A stretch of DNA of 64,000 nt from Streptomyces sp. TG1A-60 (GCF_037201975.1 NZ_CP147520.1:3782001-3846000), one strand, 5' to 3'; shown: positions 18,793 through 27,984, counted from the first letter of the stretch. A program made the numbers and translations. The notes: generated by a model not told the origin, from the sequence alone.

Positions 18793-18996
18793 TCAGCTCC
18801 CCGCACCGTCGTCAACCGGAGACACCGGCCAACTGGTGTCCAAGGCCTGCGCCAGTGTCGTCGACTCCGCCACCGCCGGCCAACTGGTGTCCGCGCGGAT
18901 ATCGCCCTTCGCATCGGAGAGACCACCCAGCGCTCCGAAGACGATAACGGTGGAGAAGGCGGCGACAAGCACCGAGCGAAGCATTCTCTTGCGCAT
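18793..18996 (-). CDS. small secreted peptide precursor with two DTSWP motifs
   Basis: 67 residues from MRKRMLRSVLVAAFSTVIVF. Residues 1-28 are a typical Sec signal peptide (basic start, hydrophobic core, small residues before cleavage near GLSDAKG). The rest is short and holds two copies of a motif, ADTSWPAV and LDTSWPVS, about 17 residues apart. The stop lies 2 bases before the Rieske-like start. The gene diverges from a LuxR-type regulator 133 bases away. The repeated motif suggests a processed signalling or surface peptide; this is inference. Confidence 0.6.
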   Translation of the reverse strand: MRKRMLRSVLVAAFSTVIVFGALGGLSDAKGDIRADTSWPAVAESTTLAQALDTSWPVSPVDDGAGS

Positions 18997-19129
18997 AGTC
19001 GGCTTCGTCCTCACTTGAAGGTCCCCTCTTCCCCGTCGAGTACGACGATGGCTCATTCGGGCACGTCATGGCCACATAATCAATGCATCATGTTCCTGCA
19101 TGTTCAGGACCCTGGGGGGTGGAGATTTA

Positions 19130-20110
19130 ATGGAAAATCGAGCCAAAGGCACACATCCCCACACGGTGGCTGATCTGTGTGACGACGGCGCACGTCTCTA
19201 CGCACACGCACTGCGGACGGGACGCATCGCACGTGAGGACGTGGAGCCCGCCCCATGCCTCATGGAGTTCACCCTCCTCCATCCCGACCCCGATGACGCG
19301 AACTGGCTCCGTCCCGTTCCCCCTTCGGTCGCTCTGGCCCAGCGACTCAACCCGATAGAGCGCGAGATCACCGAGCAGCGGCGGCGGTCGATCGAGCTCG
19401 CCGACGCCTTCGAACCCTTCATGGCCCTCAGCGCCCAGGTGTCGGCCCCGGCGCACGCGATCAGGGTGCTGGAAGGCGGCGAGCGAATCCAGATGGCACT
19501 GAACCTGGCCACCGCCGAATGCCAGATCGAGGTGCTCACGGTCCAGCCGAGCAACCGCATATCGGAGCGGAACCTGCTCCAGGGCCTGGAGCGTGACAGA
19601 CCATTGATCGAACGTGGTGTGCGGATCCGTACCCTGTATCAACACACGGCCCGGCACAACCCGGAGAAGCTGGCCTACGTGGCGCGGCTGTCCGACGGCA
19701 AGGTCGAGTACCGCACCATCGACGAGCTGGTCGAGCGTCTCATCATCTGCGACGAGACCGTCGCCTTCATCCCCACCCGCGACGACCAGCAGGTCGCCCT
19801 GGAACTCAGACATCCGGGCCTCGTGCGCTACCTGGTCAAGGTCTTCGAGTTCATGTGGGGCCGAGCGGTCCCACTGACCGCCGGCGCCCCCTACGAGACC
19901 GCCTCCGACGGAATCAGCGAGATCCAGCACTCCATAGCCAAGCTGCTCGTCGAGGGCTATGTCGACGAGGCCATAGCCCGCCGCCTCGGCATGAACGTCC
20001 GCACCTGCCGCGCCCACATCGCCAAACTGGCGACCGCGCTGGGCAGCGGCAGCAGAGCCCAACTCGGCTTCCTGATAGCGCAGTCGGGAATTCTGGCGCA
20101 GGAGAGCTGA
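19130..20110 (+). CDS. LuxR-type regulator with PLD/TrmB-like sensor domain (1 of 3)
   Basis: 326 residues from the ATG giving MENRAKGTHPHTVADL, with GGAG upstream. An N-terminal helical part (LCDDGARLYAHALRTGRI, PCLMEFTLLHPDPDDANWL) is followed by a TrmB/PLD-like sensing domain (about 125-250: ECQIEVLTVQPSN, RGVRIRTLYQHTARHN, DELVERLIICDETVAFIP). The LuxR/GerE helix-turn-helix is at about 265-326 (IAKLLVEGYVDEAIARRLGM, NVRTCRAHIAKL). It diverges from the secreted peptide gene, its most likely target or signal partner. Confidence 0.75.
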   Translation: MENRAKGTHPHTVADLCDDGARLYAHALRTGRIAREDVEPAPCLMEFTLLHPDPDDANWLRPVPPSVALAQRLNPIEREITEQRRRSIELADAFEPFMALSAQVSAPAHAIRVLEGGERIQMALNLATAECQIEVLTVQPSNRISERNLLQGLERDRPLIERGVRIRTLYQHTARHNPEKLAYVARLSDGKVEYRTIDELVERLIICDETVAFIPTRDDQQVALELRHPGLVRYLVKVFEFMWGRAVPLTAGAPYETASDGISEIQHSIAKLLVEGYVDEAIARRLGMNVRTCRAHIAKLATALGSGSRAQLGFLIAQSGILAQES

Positions 20111-20133
20111 CTGACGTGGGAGACGGGCCACAC

Positions 20134-21120
20134 ATGATCGCCGAGAGGCACGAGCACGGGCCGGCGGAGTTGTGCGAGGCGGGGCTGAGCCTGTACGAGC
20201 GGGCGCTGCGCGAAGGCCGGATCCCGGCGGAGGACTCCGAGCACTTCCCCTGTCTGCTCGACTTCGGGCTCCTGCGCCCGGACGGCGAGGACCCACGATG
20301 GCTGCGCCCGCTGGCCCCCGCCCTGGCCCTGCCTCGGCTGCTGAGCGAGAGCGCCCGGGACATCGCCCTCCGGCGGCACCACGAGGCCCGGCTGACGGAG
20401 GCGTTCGAACCGCTGCTGGCTCTCGACGGGCTTTCCGAGTCGGTTGCGGAGGCCCCGGGCACCGGCCTGCTGGCCGGATTCGACCGGATCAACGAGGCCA
20501 TCGGCCGGGCCATGGAGGAGGCCCGCGAGGAGCTGCTCACCATCGTGCCCGGGGGCAGACGCTCCGCCGTGCGTCTGCGTGATGTGGGCCTCGCCCGAGA
20601 ACAGCGGATGCTGTCCCGGGGCTGCCGCATACGCACGCTCTACCAGGACACCACGCGTTACGACCTCGGAGTCGTCGCCCACTACGAGCGCTTGGCGGGT
20701 GACGTCCAGGTCCGCACCCTCGACGAGGTCACCAAGCGCCTCCTGATCGTGGACCGGTCGGTGGCCTTCCTCCCCGCCAGCGAGAACCGCTCGCTCGCCC
20801 TGGAGATCCGTCAGCCCGCCCTGGTCTCCTTCCTCGCCACGGTCTTCGACCGCCTCTGGAGACTGGCCACCCCCATGTACCCCGAAGCCGTCCGGGCCCC
20901 CTCGGCCGACGGCGTCACCCCGCGCCAGCGCACCATCGCCCAGCTACTCGTCGAGGGCCACACCGACACCACCATCGCCGACCGCCTCGGCATGAACGTC
21001 CGCACCGCCCGCGTCCACATCGCCAAACTCGCCTCGCATCTGGGCAGCGAGAGCAGGGCCCAACTCGGCTATCTCATCGGGCGGTCGGGGATTCTGGAGA
21101 GGGAAGCGGAGCTGCCGTAG
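20134..21120 (+). CDS. LuxR-type regulator with PLD/TrmB-like sensor domain (2 of 3)
   Basis: 328 residues, with the ATG (MIAERHEHGPAELCEAGL) 23 bases after the previous gene, so co-transcribed with it. Same three-part plan: helical N-terminus, sensor domain (REELLTIVPGGRR, RGCRIRTLYQDTTRYD, VTKRLLIVDRSVAFLP) and C-terminal LuxR HTH (IAQLLVEGHTDTTIADRLGM, NVRTARVHIAKL). The pair looks like a tandem duplication. Its last 47 bases overlap the 3' end of the convergent third copy. Confidence 0.75.
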   Translation: MIAERHEHGPAELCEAGLSLYERALREGRIPAEDSEHFPCLLDFGLLRPDGEDPRWLRPLAPALALPRLLSESARDIALRRHHEARLTEAFEPLLALDGLSESVAEAPGTGLLAGFDRINEAIGRAMEEAREELLTIVPGGRRSAVRLRDVGLAREQRMLSRGCRIRTLYQDTTRYDLGVVAHYERLAGDVQVRTLDEVTKRLLIVDRSVAFLPASENRSLALEIRQPALVSFLATVFDRLWRLATPMYPEAVRAPSADGVTPRQRTIAQLLVEGHTDTTIADRLGMNVRTARVHIAKLASHLGSESRAQLGYLIGRSGILEREAELP

Positions 21121-22138
21121 GGGAAGGGACCGTGGGCAGGCCGTCCGGGACGGTGGAGCGGGGCGGGCCGCCGAGGCCGGCCTGGGCGATACGGACGCCG
21201 AGCTGCGTGCGGCTGGCGGCGCCGAGCCGCTCGGAGAGGCGGGCGATGTGGGCCCGGCAGGTGCGGACGCTGATACCGAGCCGCTCGGCGACCACCGCGT
21301 CCTGGTGGCCCTCCGCCAGCAGCTCGGCGATGGAACGCTCCCGGTGGGTGATGCCCGCGACACCGGTCGACGGCAGGGGCGCGGCCAGCGGGATGCCCAG
21401 CCGCCAGAGCCGTTCGAAGACGGTGACCAGGTACTCGACCAGCGCCGGGTGGCGGATCTCCAGGGCCACGGTCCGGTCGGTGTTGGCGGGGACGAAGGCC
21501 ACGGTGCGGTCGAAGACGATGAGGCGTTCCACAACCTCGTCCAGGGTGCGGGCCTCCGCCGACTCCCCCATCATCTCCATGTAGTTGTGCAGGCCCTGCC
21601 CGTGCCGTGCCACATGCGTGTACAGGTCCCGCATGCGCACGCCCCGGCGGCACATCGCCAGCGCCCGGTGCAGCCCCTCACGCAGCTCGTCCTCACGCCG
21701 GATGCCGCCCGGCTGCACGGTGAGCACCTCGGTGGTGCAGCGGTCGGTCGCCTCGTCGATCGCCGCCCGGATCCGGGCCAGCCCGTCGAGTACCCGGATC
21801 GCCGTCTTCTCCGTCGGCCTCGGCGCCCGGGAGGCGCCGAGGCCCGCGTACCACTCCACGGCGTCGACCGCCGCCCCCATGCGTGCCTGACTGGCGCTCA
21901 CCTCCGCGTGGACGCCGCGCAGCAGCCGGGTCATGACCTCCTGCGGGGAGGTGGGCACCAGCCAGCCCATGTCGTCCGGGTCGGGGTGCAGCAGGGCGAG
22001 TTCCACCAGACAGGGCACGGCGTCGGCGTCAGCGCGCGGCACACGGCCCCGCCGTACGGCCCGGGAGTACACGCGGTCCCCGGCCGCGCAGAGCCGGTCG
22101 GCCCCGTGCGGATGCTCCTCGGTCGCGTGCCCGGCCAT
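21074..22138 (-). CDS. LuxR-type regulator with PLD/TrmB-like sensor domain (3 of 3)
   Basis: 354 residues from the ATG giving MAGHATEEHPHGADRL. The plan is that of the two plus-strand paralogues (CTTEVLTVQPGGI, RGVRMRDLYTHVARHG, VVERLIVFDRTVAFVP; HTH IAELLAEGHQDAVVAERLGI, SVRTCRAHIARL), with an extra Pro/Ser-rich C-terminal extension after GVRIAQAG. That extension is encoded in the 47 bases shared with the opposite-strand copy. No gene is seen in 22139-22555, only G-rich low-complexity sequence. Confidence 0.75.
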   Translation of the reverse strand: MAGHATEEHPHGADRLCAAGDRVYSRAVRRGRVPRADADAVPCLVELALLHPDPDDMGWLVPTSPQEVMTRLLRGVHAEVSASQARMGAAVDAVEWYAGLGASRAPRPTEKTAIRVLDGLARIRAAIDEATDRCTTEVLTVQPGGIRREDELREGLHRALAMCRRGVRMRDLYTHVARHGQGLHNYMEMMGESAEARTLDEVVERLIVFDRTVAFVPANTDRTVALEIRHPALVEYLVTVFERLWRLGIPLAAPLPSTGVAGITHRERSIAELLAEGHQDAVVAERLGISVRTCRAHIARLSERLGAASRTQLGVRIAQAGLGGPPRSTVPDGLPTVPSPTAAPLPSPESPTAR

Positions 22139-22555
22139 CACCCAATCACCCCCGGTTCCAGCCCCTTCGCAGCGCAACTATGCGCGGCGAGCATCGGCTC
22201 CGCAACACGGCTCCACCATCCACCTGCCCGGCTACGACCGATTACGGCCGCTTTTCTCCACCCCTCAGGCAGTCCGCCCTGCAACAAGCTGAAGTCGGGG
22301 CCAGGAGGAGCGGCGAGGGAAAGGCTCCCCGAACAGACCGCGACCGTCCGCTCCCCCGCTCTGCCGTACCTCAAATCCTCCGTCTCCACAGGTCACAGCC
22401 ATCCCCGCGAGCCGGTGGAAAGGTTGTGTCTCCGGCTGCCTCCACCCCGAAACGCGGGGGCGGGGTGAACGGGGCCGGGGTGAGCGGGGGCGGGGCCGCG
22501 GCGGATCCGACACACGGGGGCGCGTCGCTCTCGCGGTGCCGCCCCGAAAAGGTGC

Positions 22556-22590
22556 GCCCGGCAGGGGCACCGTCGGTGTCCCTGCCGGGC
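22556..22590 (-). terminator. hairpin terminator after the sugar-binding protein gene
   Basis: A perfect 11-bp stem (GCCCGGCAGGG with CCCTGCCGGGC) with a 13-base loop lies 32 bases past the stop of the minus-strand gene at 22622. Confidence 0.7.
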
Positions 22591-22621
22591 GGAGAGCCAA
22601 GGGGCGGCCGAACCGGTCCGG

Positions 22622-23776
22622 CTAGTCCAGGTCGATCGCCGCGCAGTCGGCCTTGAACTTGGCCGTGCAGATCTGCTTGACGGTGTAGATGCCGTCGGCG
22701 ACGACCGTGTCCTCGATGTTGTCCTTGGTCAGCGCCACCGGGGGCACGAGCTGGGAGGGGACGTTCTCGGTCGTCGGGGAGTCGACGCTGTCCTTGGCGA
22801 GGGCGTCGAACTCGATGGAGCGGCCCTGCACCTTGGCGACGGCCATCTCGGCGGCGGCGTTCGCCTGCAGCGGGAACGACTTGTACACGGTCATGTACTG
22901 GTCGCCCGAGACGATCCGCTGCACCGCCTCCAGCTCGGCGTCCTGCCCGGTGACCGGCGGCACCTTGGAGACGCCGGCGGTCTTCAGCACGTCGATGACG
23001 GCACCGGCGATGCCGTCGTTCGCGGCGTAGACGGCGTCGATGTTGTCGATGCCGAGCTTGGCGACGGTCTTCTCCATGTTGACCTTGGCGACGGCCGGGT
23101 CCCAGCCCTTGGTGTCGTACGTCTCGGAGATCGTCACCTTGTCCTGGAGTTCGGACACGGCGCCCTGCTTGAACAGGGCGGCGTTCGGGTCGGTGGTCGA
23201 CCCGTGCATCATGACGATCTTGTTGGCGGCGCTGTCACCCAGCTCCTCCAGCAGTGAGCGGCCCTGCACCTGCCCGACGAGTTCGTTGTCGAAGGAGACG
23301 TAGCCGTCGATCGGACCCTCGGCCAGGCGGTCGTAGGCGATGACGGGGATGCCCGCGTCGTCCGCCTTCTGCACGGCCGGCGCGACGGCCTTGGAGTCCA
23401 CGGCGTCGACGATGAGGATGTCGACCTTCTCCTCAACCATCTGTTCGATCTGGCTGTTCTGGGTCTCCTGGTCCTTCTCCGCGTTGGCGTACTTGGTCAC
23501 GCCCTTGTTGTCGGTCAGCTCGGCGATCTTCTGCTTGATGATCGGGTAGTCGAACTGCTCGTAACGCTTCGTGTCCTTGTCGGGGAACAGCACACCCACC
23601 GTGATGTCGTCCCCCTTGGTGGGGCTCGCCTCCGCGCTGCCGCCGACGTCCGAGACCCCACAGGAGGCGAGGGAGACGGCCGCGGCCGAGGCGGCGAGGG
23701 CGGTGGCGGTGCGGCGCAGTGCGGTGCGCCGGCGTATACGGGTGCCGGGGGTGGTGCTGGTGGTACGGGCGTTCAC
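22622..23776 (-). CDS. ABC sugar-binding lipoprotein (XylF/ChvE-type), orphan
   Basis: 384 residues with a twin-arginine-like basic start (RIRRRTALRRTATALAAS), a lipobox ending SLASCG (lipidated Cys39) and a periplasmic-binding-protein type 1 fold: ITVGVLFPDKDTKRYEQFDY, VDILIVDAVDSKAVAPAVQK, VIAYDRLAEGPIDGYVSFDN, AVYAANDGIAGAVIDVLK, VTGQDAELEAVQRI. This is the xylose/glucose-type binding protein of an importer. No ATPase or permease gene is adjacent, so it must share a transporter elsewhere or act as a sensor. Confidence 0.85.
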   Translation of the reverse strand: MNARTTSTTPGTRIRRRTALRRTATALAASAAAVSLASCGVSDVGGSAEASPTKGDDITVGVLFPDKDTKRYEQFDYPIIKQKIAELTDNKGVTKYANAEKDQETQNSQIEQMVEEKVDILIVDAVDSKAVAPAVQKADDAGIPVIAYDRLAEGPIDGYVSFDNELVGQVQGRSLLEELGDSAANKIVMMHGSTTDPNAALFKQGAVSELQDKVTISETYDTKGWDPAVAKVNMEKTVAKLGIDNIDAVYAANDGIAGAVIDVLKTAGVSKVPPVTGQDAELEAVQRIVSGDQYMTVYKSFPLQANAAAEMAVAKVQGRSIEFDALAKDSVDSPTTENVPSQLVPPVALTKDNIEDTVVADGIYTVKQICTAKFKADCAAIDLD

Positions 23777-24267
23777 ATCAAGGGCCTTCCGGGCGTGGGT
23801 GCAGCAATGCGACCCAGGTGGCTGAAAGCCAACGCGGTGATCACCTCAGCGTCAAGGAGTAACCACTTAACGAGATGACAACAGCCTTGTGTGGGCTCGG
23901 TGTGAAGAGGGTAAAGCAAGGAGCCCCGGCCTCGCCGCGTGACCTTCACCTGACCCGAGGCCCACGGCCGCCACCGGGTCCCCGCGAAGCCCAATGACCA
24001 CCGCACGGCCGGGCGTTGGAAACGAAGGGGGTGTGCGCCGCCGGCGGGCGAGGGGTTCGGACAGGACGGCCGGTCAGCACGGTGCCGGGTCGCGGAGCGG
24101 GTGGGCCGGCGCCGGGCCGAGGGCGCCCGGCGCGATCACCGTCCCCGGGCGGCTCGGTGCCCCTCGCCGACCGGGGGACCGGGTGCCGGTGGGTGGTGGA
24201 CCTCACTCCGCGCCGCCTCCGGCCATCGGCCATCCCCGGTCATCAGCCGTGCCCGCCGTCGCGCCCG
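23777..24267. other. intergenic region without a recognised gene
   Basis: The first 150 bases before the sugar-binding protein are relatively A/T-rich (near AAGGAGTAACCACTTAACGA) and probably hold its promoter. From about 24000 to 24267 the sequence is uniformly GC-rich with only compositional open frames. Confidence 0.4.
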
Positions 24268-24771
24268 TCAGCCCTCGGCCCACTTCCGCAGCAGGGCCTC
24301 GCGCTCCTCGCGGTGCGGGGTGCACTCGCCCGCGTGGGCGCGTCCCCACTCCGCGAGGGTGTCCACGTCGGCGGTACCGGCCACGAACCGCTCCAGCAGG
24401 GCGACGGAGAGGTCGTACTCGGACGGCACATAGCCCCCGAGGGCCGGTGCCGCCCACGTGGTCAGCTCGACGGTCCCCTCGGCGGTCCCCACGTGCACCT
24501 CGAACGCGGCCGGGGACTCGCCACCGCCCGTGACGGCACTGCCGACGAGGTCGACGGCCGCGCCGGCGAGCAGCCGGGCGGCGGACCGGATCCGCACGTC
24601 CCGCACAGCGACCGACCGGACCTCCGCCCAGCCCCAGCTGCCGCCCTGACCGGTGCCGAGCCCCACGACACCGTCCCGCGTCAGCCGCACCCCACGCCCG
24701 TACCCCTCCGGCTCCGCCCCGACGTACACGCCACCGTCCGCGGCGATCCAGAACAGTCCGACCATGGCCAT
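24268..24771 (-). CDS. hypothetical protein
   Basis: 167 residues; the ATG at 24771 (MAMVGLFWIAADGGVYVG) has GGGAGG about 6 bases upstream. The N-terminal half is beta-rich (DGGVYVGAEPEGYGRGVRLT, GGSWGWAEVRSVAVRDV) and reads like a short PH-like or DUF-type domain. The C-terminal half (DLSVALLERFVAGTADVDTL, EWGRAHAGECTPHREE) is helical. Conserved-looking in codon use, but no function is recognised. Confidence 0.6.
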   Translation of the reverse strand: MAMVGLFWIAADGGVYVGAEPEGYGRGVRLTRDGVVGLGTGQGGSWGWAEVRSVAVRDVRIRSAARLLAGAAVDLVGSAVTGGGESPAAFEVHVGTAEGTVELTTWAAPALGGYVPSEYDLSVALLERFVAGTADVDTLAEWGRAHAGECTPHREEREALLRKWAEG

Positions 24772-25132
24772 GCGTGCCTCCCCGACAACGACCCCCGCGT
24801 TTCCCCTGCTGAGACGTCACCCCGCACCGGAAGGTTCAGCGGCCCACCGAGCAGGAAGAAGTGCCAGAGCAATTGCCGTTCGGCCGCCGGCGACCGGAGC
24901 CGGCGCTCGGCGTGGGCGCCTGGCTGGGGCCGCCCGCGATCGCCTCAGCCCCGCTTCGGTCCCCTGACCGCCTCTCCGACCACAAAGCCCTTGGCAGGCC
25001 CCTCGGGAAAGACGATGTCCGTGCCGTTAGGGAGCGCGGTGGATGTCGTCCCAGTCGGCCTTGTCGAGGCGAGGGCCGGTAAAGAGACAGAGCGTCGTTC
25101 GCCGTGCCGTCCCCCGTCGTGTCAGAACCGAG
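24772..25132. other. intergenic region without a recognised gene
   Basis: No frame here shows convincing protein signal. On the minus strand a short stretch reads PRLDKADWDDIHRA and then, after a stop, GTDIVFPEGPAKGFVVGEAV, which may be a decayed small gene, but I cannot name it. Confidence 0.3.
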
Positions 25133-25792
25133 CTAACGGGGTTCCAGCTTGCCTATGAGGCTGAGCCAGGCCTCGGCCCTCACCCGGTGCAGCGGGGACT
25201 TGTCGGCGCGGAAGCCGCTCCAGGCGACCCCGCGTACCGGAACCGCCCCGACGCCGACTCCGTCACCGCGGAGGGGGCCGAGCACCTCGGCCTCGATCAT
25301 CTCGCGATGAGAGCGCGTCTTGCGGCCCTGCAGCGGTGGGACGTGGATGTCGCGTTCCATGAAGACGCGCACCTCCGGAGCCAGCGTCTCCGCCTGCCGC
25401 CACACGGCCTCACTCCACGGCCCCGTCCCAACTGTCGCGTCCAGCACCCGACGCATCCACTGCCCGGATGCCGTGTTGATCGCGCCGGCGAAGGTGGCCC
25501 ACTGCTCCTCTCTCCGGCGTGCCTGCCCGCGATGCGGGTTCTGACCGATGGCCACGGGGATCCGCACGGTCGGCGCCCCGGCGAGGCACACGTCGAACTG
25601 TCGCCTCTCTCCCTCACCGCCCAGCCAGACGAGCTCCGCGCCCAGCACGTGCGAGATCAAGTGCGTGGCTCGGGGCCGCCACGGCAGGCCGGGCGCGAGA
25701 CGGCGGTGAACAGTGACGGTCCTGCCGTCGAAGCTCACCCGGGCACGGGACGTCGCTACGGTCGTGACCTGCCGGTCGATCGCTGCGGACAT
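25133..25792 (-). CDS. hypothetical protein
   Basis: 219 residues from an ATG (MSAAIDRQVTTVATSRARV) with AGGAGGAG just upstream. The first 90 residues are beta-rich (VSFDGRTVTVHRRLAPG, LVWLGGEGERRQFDVCLAG) and look like a PH-like or DUF4429-type fold; the remainder has helices (EEQWATFAGAINTASGQWM) and conserved Trp residues. No catalytic motif seen. It diverges from the DUF397 gene, with about 210 bases between. Confidence 0.55.
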   Translation of the reverse strand: MSAAIDRQVTTVATSRARVSFDGRTVTVHRRLAPGLPWRPRATHLISHVLGAELVWLGGEGERRQFDVCLAGAPTVRIPVAIGQNPHRGQARRREEQWATFAGAINTASGQWMRRVLDATVGTGPWSEAVWRQAETLAPEVRVFMERDIHVPPLQGRKTRSHREMIEAEVLGPLRGDGVGVGAVPVRGVAWSGFRADKSPLHRVRAEAWLSLIGKLEPR

Positions 25793-26000
25793 CTCTCCTC
25801 CTGCGCAGTGGTGGCACCTACGCCGACGTCGGCGTGGCTTGGCCCATTCTCTCGACAGGCAGCTGCTTCCGCTGAAGGCCGTAGCGTTGACTGAACGCGG
25901 CGGACGGTGGGCGTTCCGCTCCAGATCAGGCGGTTCCGCCAGATTCTCAAGCCAGACGGACTTGCGACAACATGTGCTCTACACCCTCCAGGGAGGCCCC

Positions 26001-26186
26001 GTGGCCGAGCTCGACTGGCAGAAGTCGAGCTTCAGCGCGGGCCCCGAGGGCGAGTGCCTCTACCTGGCCACCGCCCCCGACGGCACCCTCCGCCTCCGCG
26101 AGAGCGACGAACCCCACGTCATCCTCGCCACCGCCCCGGAGGGCCTCGCCGCCCTCGTGCTCCACATCAAAGGCGACGGCGCCTGA
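26001..26186 (+). CDS. DUF397 protein
   Basis: 61 residues from a GTG (VAELDWQKSSFSAGPEGEC) with GGGAGG 4 bases upstream; the frame runs further upstream without a start signal. The DUF397 signature WQKSSFS near the N-terminus and the C-terminal LAALVLHIKGDGA are present. DUF397 proteins are often the small partner or antitoxin-like mate of XRE regulators in Streptomyces; no XRE gene adjoins this one. Confidence 0.75.
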   Translation: MAELDWQKSSFSAGPEGECLYLATAPDGTLRLRESDEPHVILATAPEGLAALVLHIKGDGA

Positions 26187-26290
26187 TCACCGACGTCACC
26201 CGCACCACCCAGGCCGTCACTCACCCGCACACGGGCAGGGGCCCGGAAGCTCACCTGAACCCCCGGGCCCGGCCCGTACTTGACCGACCC

Positions 26291-26770
26291 TCAGTCGGAC
26301 GGCTGCCGACCCTTGGGCCGCCACACCACCAACGCGCTGCTCTGCTGCATCTCCTGGTACGGCACCAGGTCGCGGCGGTAGGACGCGTGGACCGCGGCCT
26401 CGCGCTGCCTCATGGTCGCGGCGGCGCCGTCGAGCGCGGCCTCCGTCTCGGCCACCCTCGCCTGGAGGGCGGCGACCTGGTTCTCCAGCTCGATGATGCG
26501 CTTGATGCCGGCCAGGTTGATGCCCTCGTCCTGCGACAACTGCTGGACGGTGCGCAGCAGTTCGATGTCGCGGGCCGAGTAGCGGCGGCCTCGCCCGGCG
26601 GTGCGGTCGGGGGAGACCAGGCCGAGACGGTCGTACTGGCGCAAAGTCTGCGGGTGCAGGCCGGAGAGCTGGGCGGCCACCGAGATGACGTACACCGGTG
26701 TCTCTTCCGTCAGCTCATAAGCCCTGTTACCGAATGAGTTCTGCCGTCGGCGGCCGTCCATCACATTCAT
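26291..26770 (-). CDS. hspR: heat-shock repressor HspR (MerR family)
   Basis: 159 residues if started at the ATG at 26770, which overlaps the dnaJ stop as ATGA; a second ATG at 26761 gives MDGRRRQNS. The MerR helix-turn-helix is VYVISVAAQLSGLHPQTLRQ with YDRLGLVSPDRT, followed by the GRRYSARDIELLRTVQQLSQ region and a dimer coiled coil. HspR binds HAIR sites with DnaK as co-repressor; sites are present before dnaK and clpB here. It is the last gene of the dnaK operon. Confidence 0.95.
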   Translation of the reverse strand: MNVMDGRRRQNSFGNRAYELTEETPVYVISVAAQLSGLHPQTLRQYDRLGLVSPDRTAGRGRRYSARDIELLRTVQQLSQDEGINLAGIKRIIELENQVAALQARVAETEAALDGAAATMRQREAAVHASYRRDLVPYQEMQQSSALVVWRPKGRQPSD

Positions 26771-27942
26771 GCTCCCTTCGCGGCCTGGAACAGCTCCGCC
26801 CGCGGGTCCTCGCCCGCGGTCGCCTCGCGATACGCCTCCAGGGCGTCACGAGCCTTCCCCGACAGGTCCTTCGGGACACTCACCTCGACGGTGATCAGCA
26901 GGTCCCCCCGGGTGCCGTCCTTACGGAAGGCGCCCTTGCCGCGGGCCCGCATCGTACGGCCGTTGGGGGTGCCCGGAGGCAGTTTCAGGGTGACCGGCAG
27001 TCCGCCCAGGGTCGGGACCCTGACCTCCCCGCCGAGCGCCGCCTCCGGATACGTCACCGGCACGGTCACCGTGAGGTTGTCGTCCCTGCGGCCGAACACC
27101 GGGTGCGCGTCGACGTGCACGACCACGTACAGGTCGCCCGCCGGGCCGCCGCGCTCGCCGGGCGCGCCCTTGCCGCGCAGCCGGATCCGCTGGCCGTCGG
27201 AGACGCCCGCCGGGATGCGGACCTGCATGGTGCGGGACGACTTGGCGCGGCCCGAGCCCTTGCAGATGTCGCAGGGGTGCTCGGCGATCAGGCCCCGGCC
27301 CTTGCAGTCCGGGCAGGGGTCGGTCAGGGAGAAGCCGCCGCCGGAGCCCCGCGCGACCTGGCCGGTGCCGACGCACGTCGGGCACACGCGGGGTGTGCCG
27401 TTGGCGTCGCCGGTGCCCGAACACACCTTGCAGGGCGACTGCGAGGACATCCGCAGCGGTACGGTCGCGCCCTCGATCGCCTCGGTGAAGCTCAGCGTGA
27501 CCTCGGACTCGATGTCCTGGCCGCGCCGGGGCTGCACCCGCGTGGTGCCGGAGCTGCCGCGGTTGAACAGGCCGCCGAAGACATCGCCGATGCCCCCGCC
27601 GAAGTTGCCCGCTCCCTGGCCGCCCTGGGTGCCGCCTCCGAAGAGGTCGCCCAGGTCGAAGTTGAACGAGCCGTTGCCGGCGGGCCCCGGACGGTACCCG
27701 CCGTTGCCGAAGAGGGCGCGGGCCTCGTCGTACTCCTTGCGCTTCTTGGGGTCACCGAGGATGTCGTTCGCCTCGGAGATCTCCTTGAAGCGCTCCTCGG
27801 CCCTGACGTTCCCCTTGTTGGCGTCCGGGTGGTACTCGCGGGCGAGCTTGCGGTACGCCTTCTTGATCTCGGCCTCGGTGGCGTCCTTGGGGATGCCGAG
27901 GACCTTGTAGTAGTCCTTCTCGATGAAGTCCTTGGTGCTCAT
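26767..27942 (-). CDS. dnaJ: DnaJ co-chaperone
   Basis: 391 residues from MSTKDFIEKDYYKVLGIPKD. The J-domain carries HPD at residues 38-40, followed by a Gly/Phe-rich linker (LFGNGGYRPGPAGNG). Four CxxCxGxG-type zinc repeats follow (CKVCSGTG, CPTCVGTG, CPDCKGRG, CDICKGSG), then the C-terminal peptide-binding domains. It delivers substrates to DnaK and stimulates its ATPase. The gene is third in the dnaK operon and overlaps hspR by 4 bases; 42 bases separate it from grpE. Confidence 0.95.
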   Translation of the reverse strand: MSTKDFIEKDYYKVLGIPKDATEAEIKKAYRKLAREYHPDANKGNVRAEERFKEISEANDILGDPKKRKEYDEARALFGNGGYRPGPAGNGSFNFDLGDLFGGGTQGGQGAGNFGGGIGDVFGGLFNRGSSGTTRVQPRRGQDIESEVTLSFTEAIEGATVPLRMSSQSPCKVCSGTGDANGTPRVCPTCVGTGQVARGSGGGFSLTDPCPDCKGRGLIAEHPCDICKGSGRAKSSRTMQVRIPAGVSDGQRIRLRGKGAPGERGGPAGDLYVVVHVDAHPVFGRRDDNLTVTVPVTYPEAALGGEVRVPTLGGLPVTLKLPPGTPNGRTMRARGKGAFRKDGTRGDLLITVEVSVPKDLSGKARDALEAYREATAGEDPRAELFQAAKGA

Positions 27943-27984
27943 CCTCGACGTCCCTCCTTCCACTCCGTGTGCACGCCGTCGGCG

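Noticed and set aside
22440..22510. G-quadruplex-forming or iteron region
   Set aside because: G-rich runs are present (GGGGGCGGGG types) but are common in intergenic Streptomyces DNA; no regular pattern supports a function.
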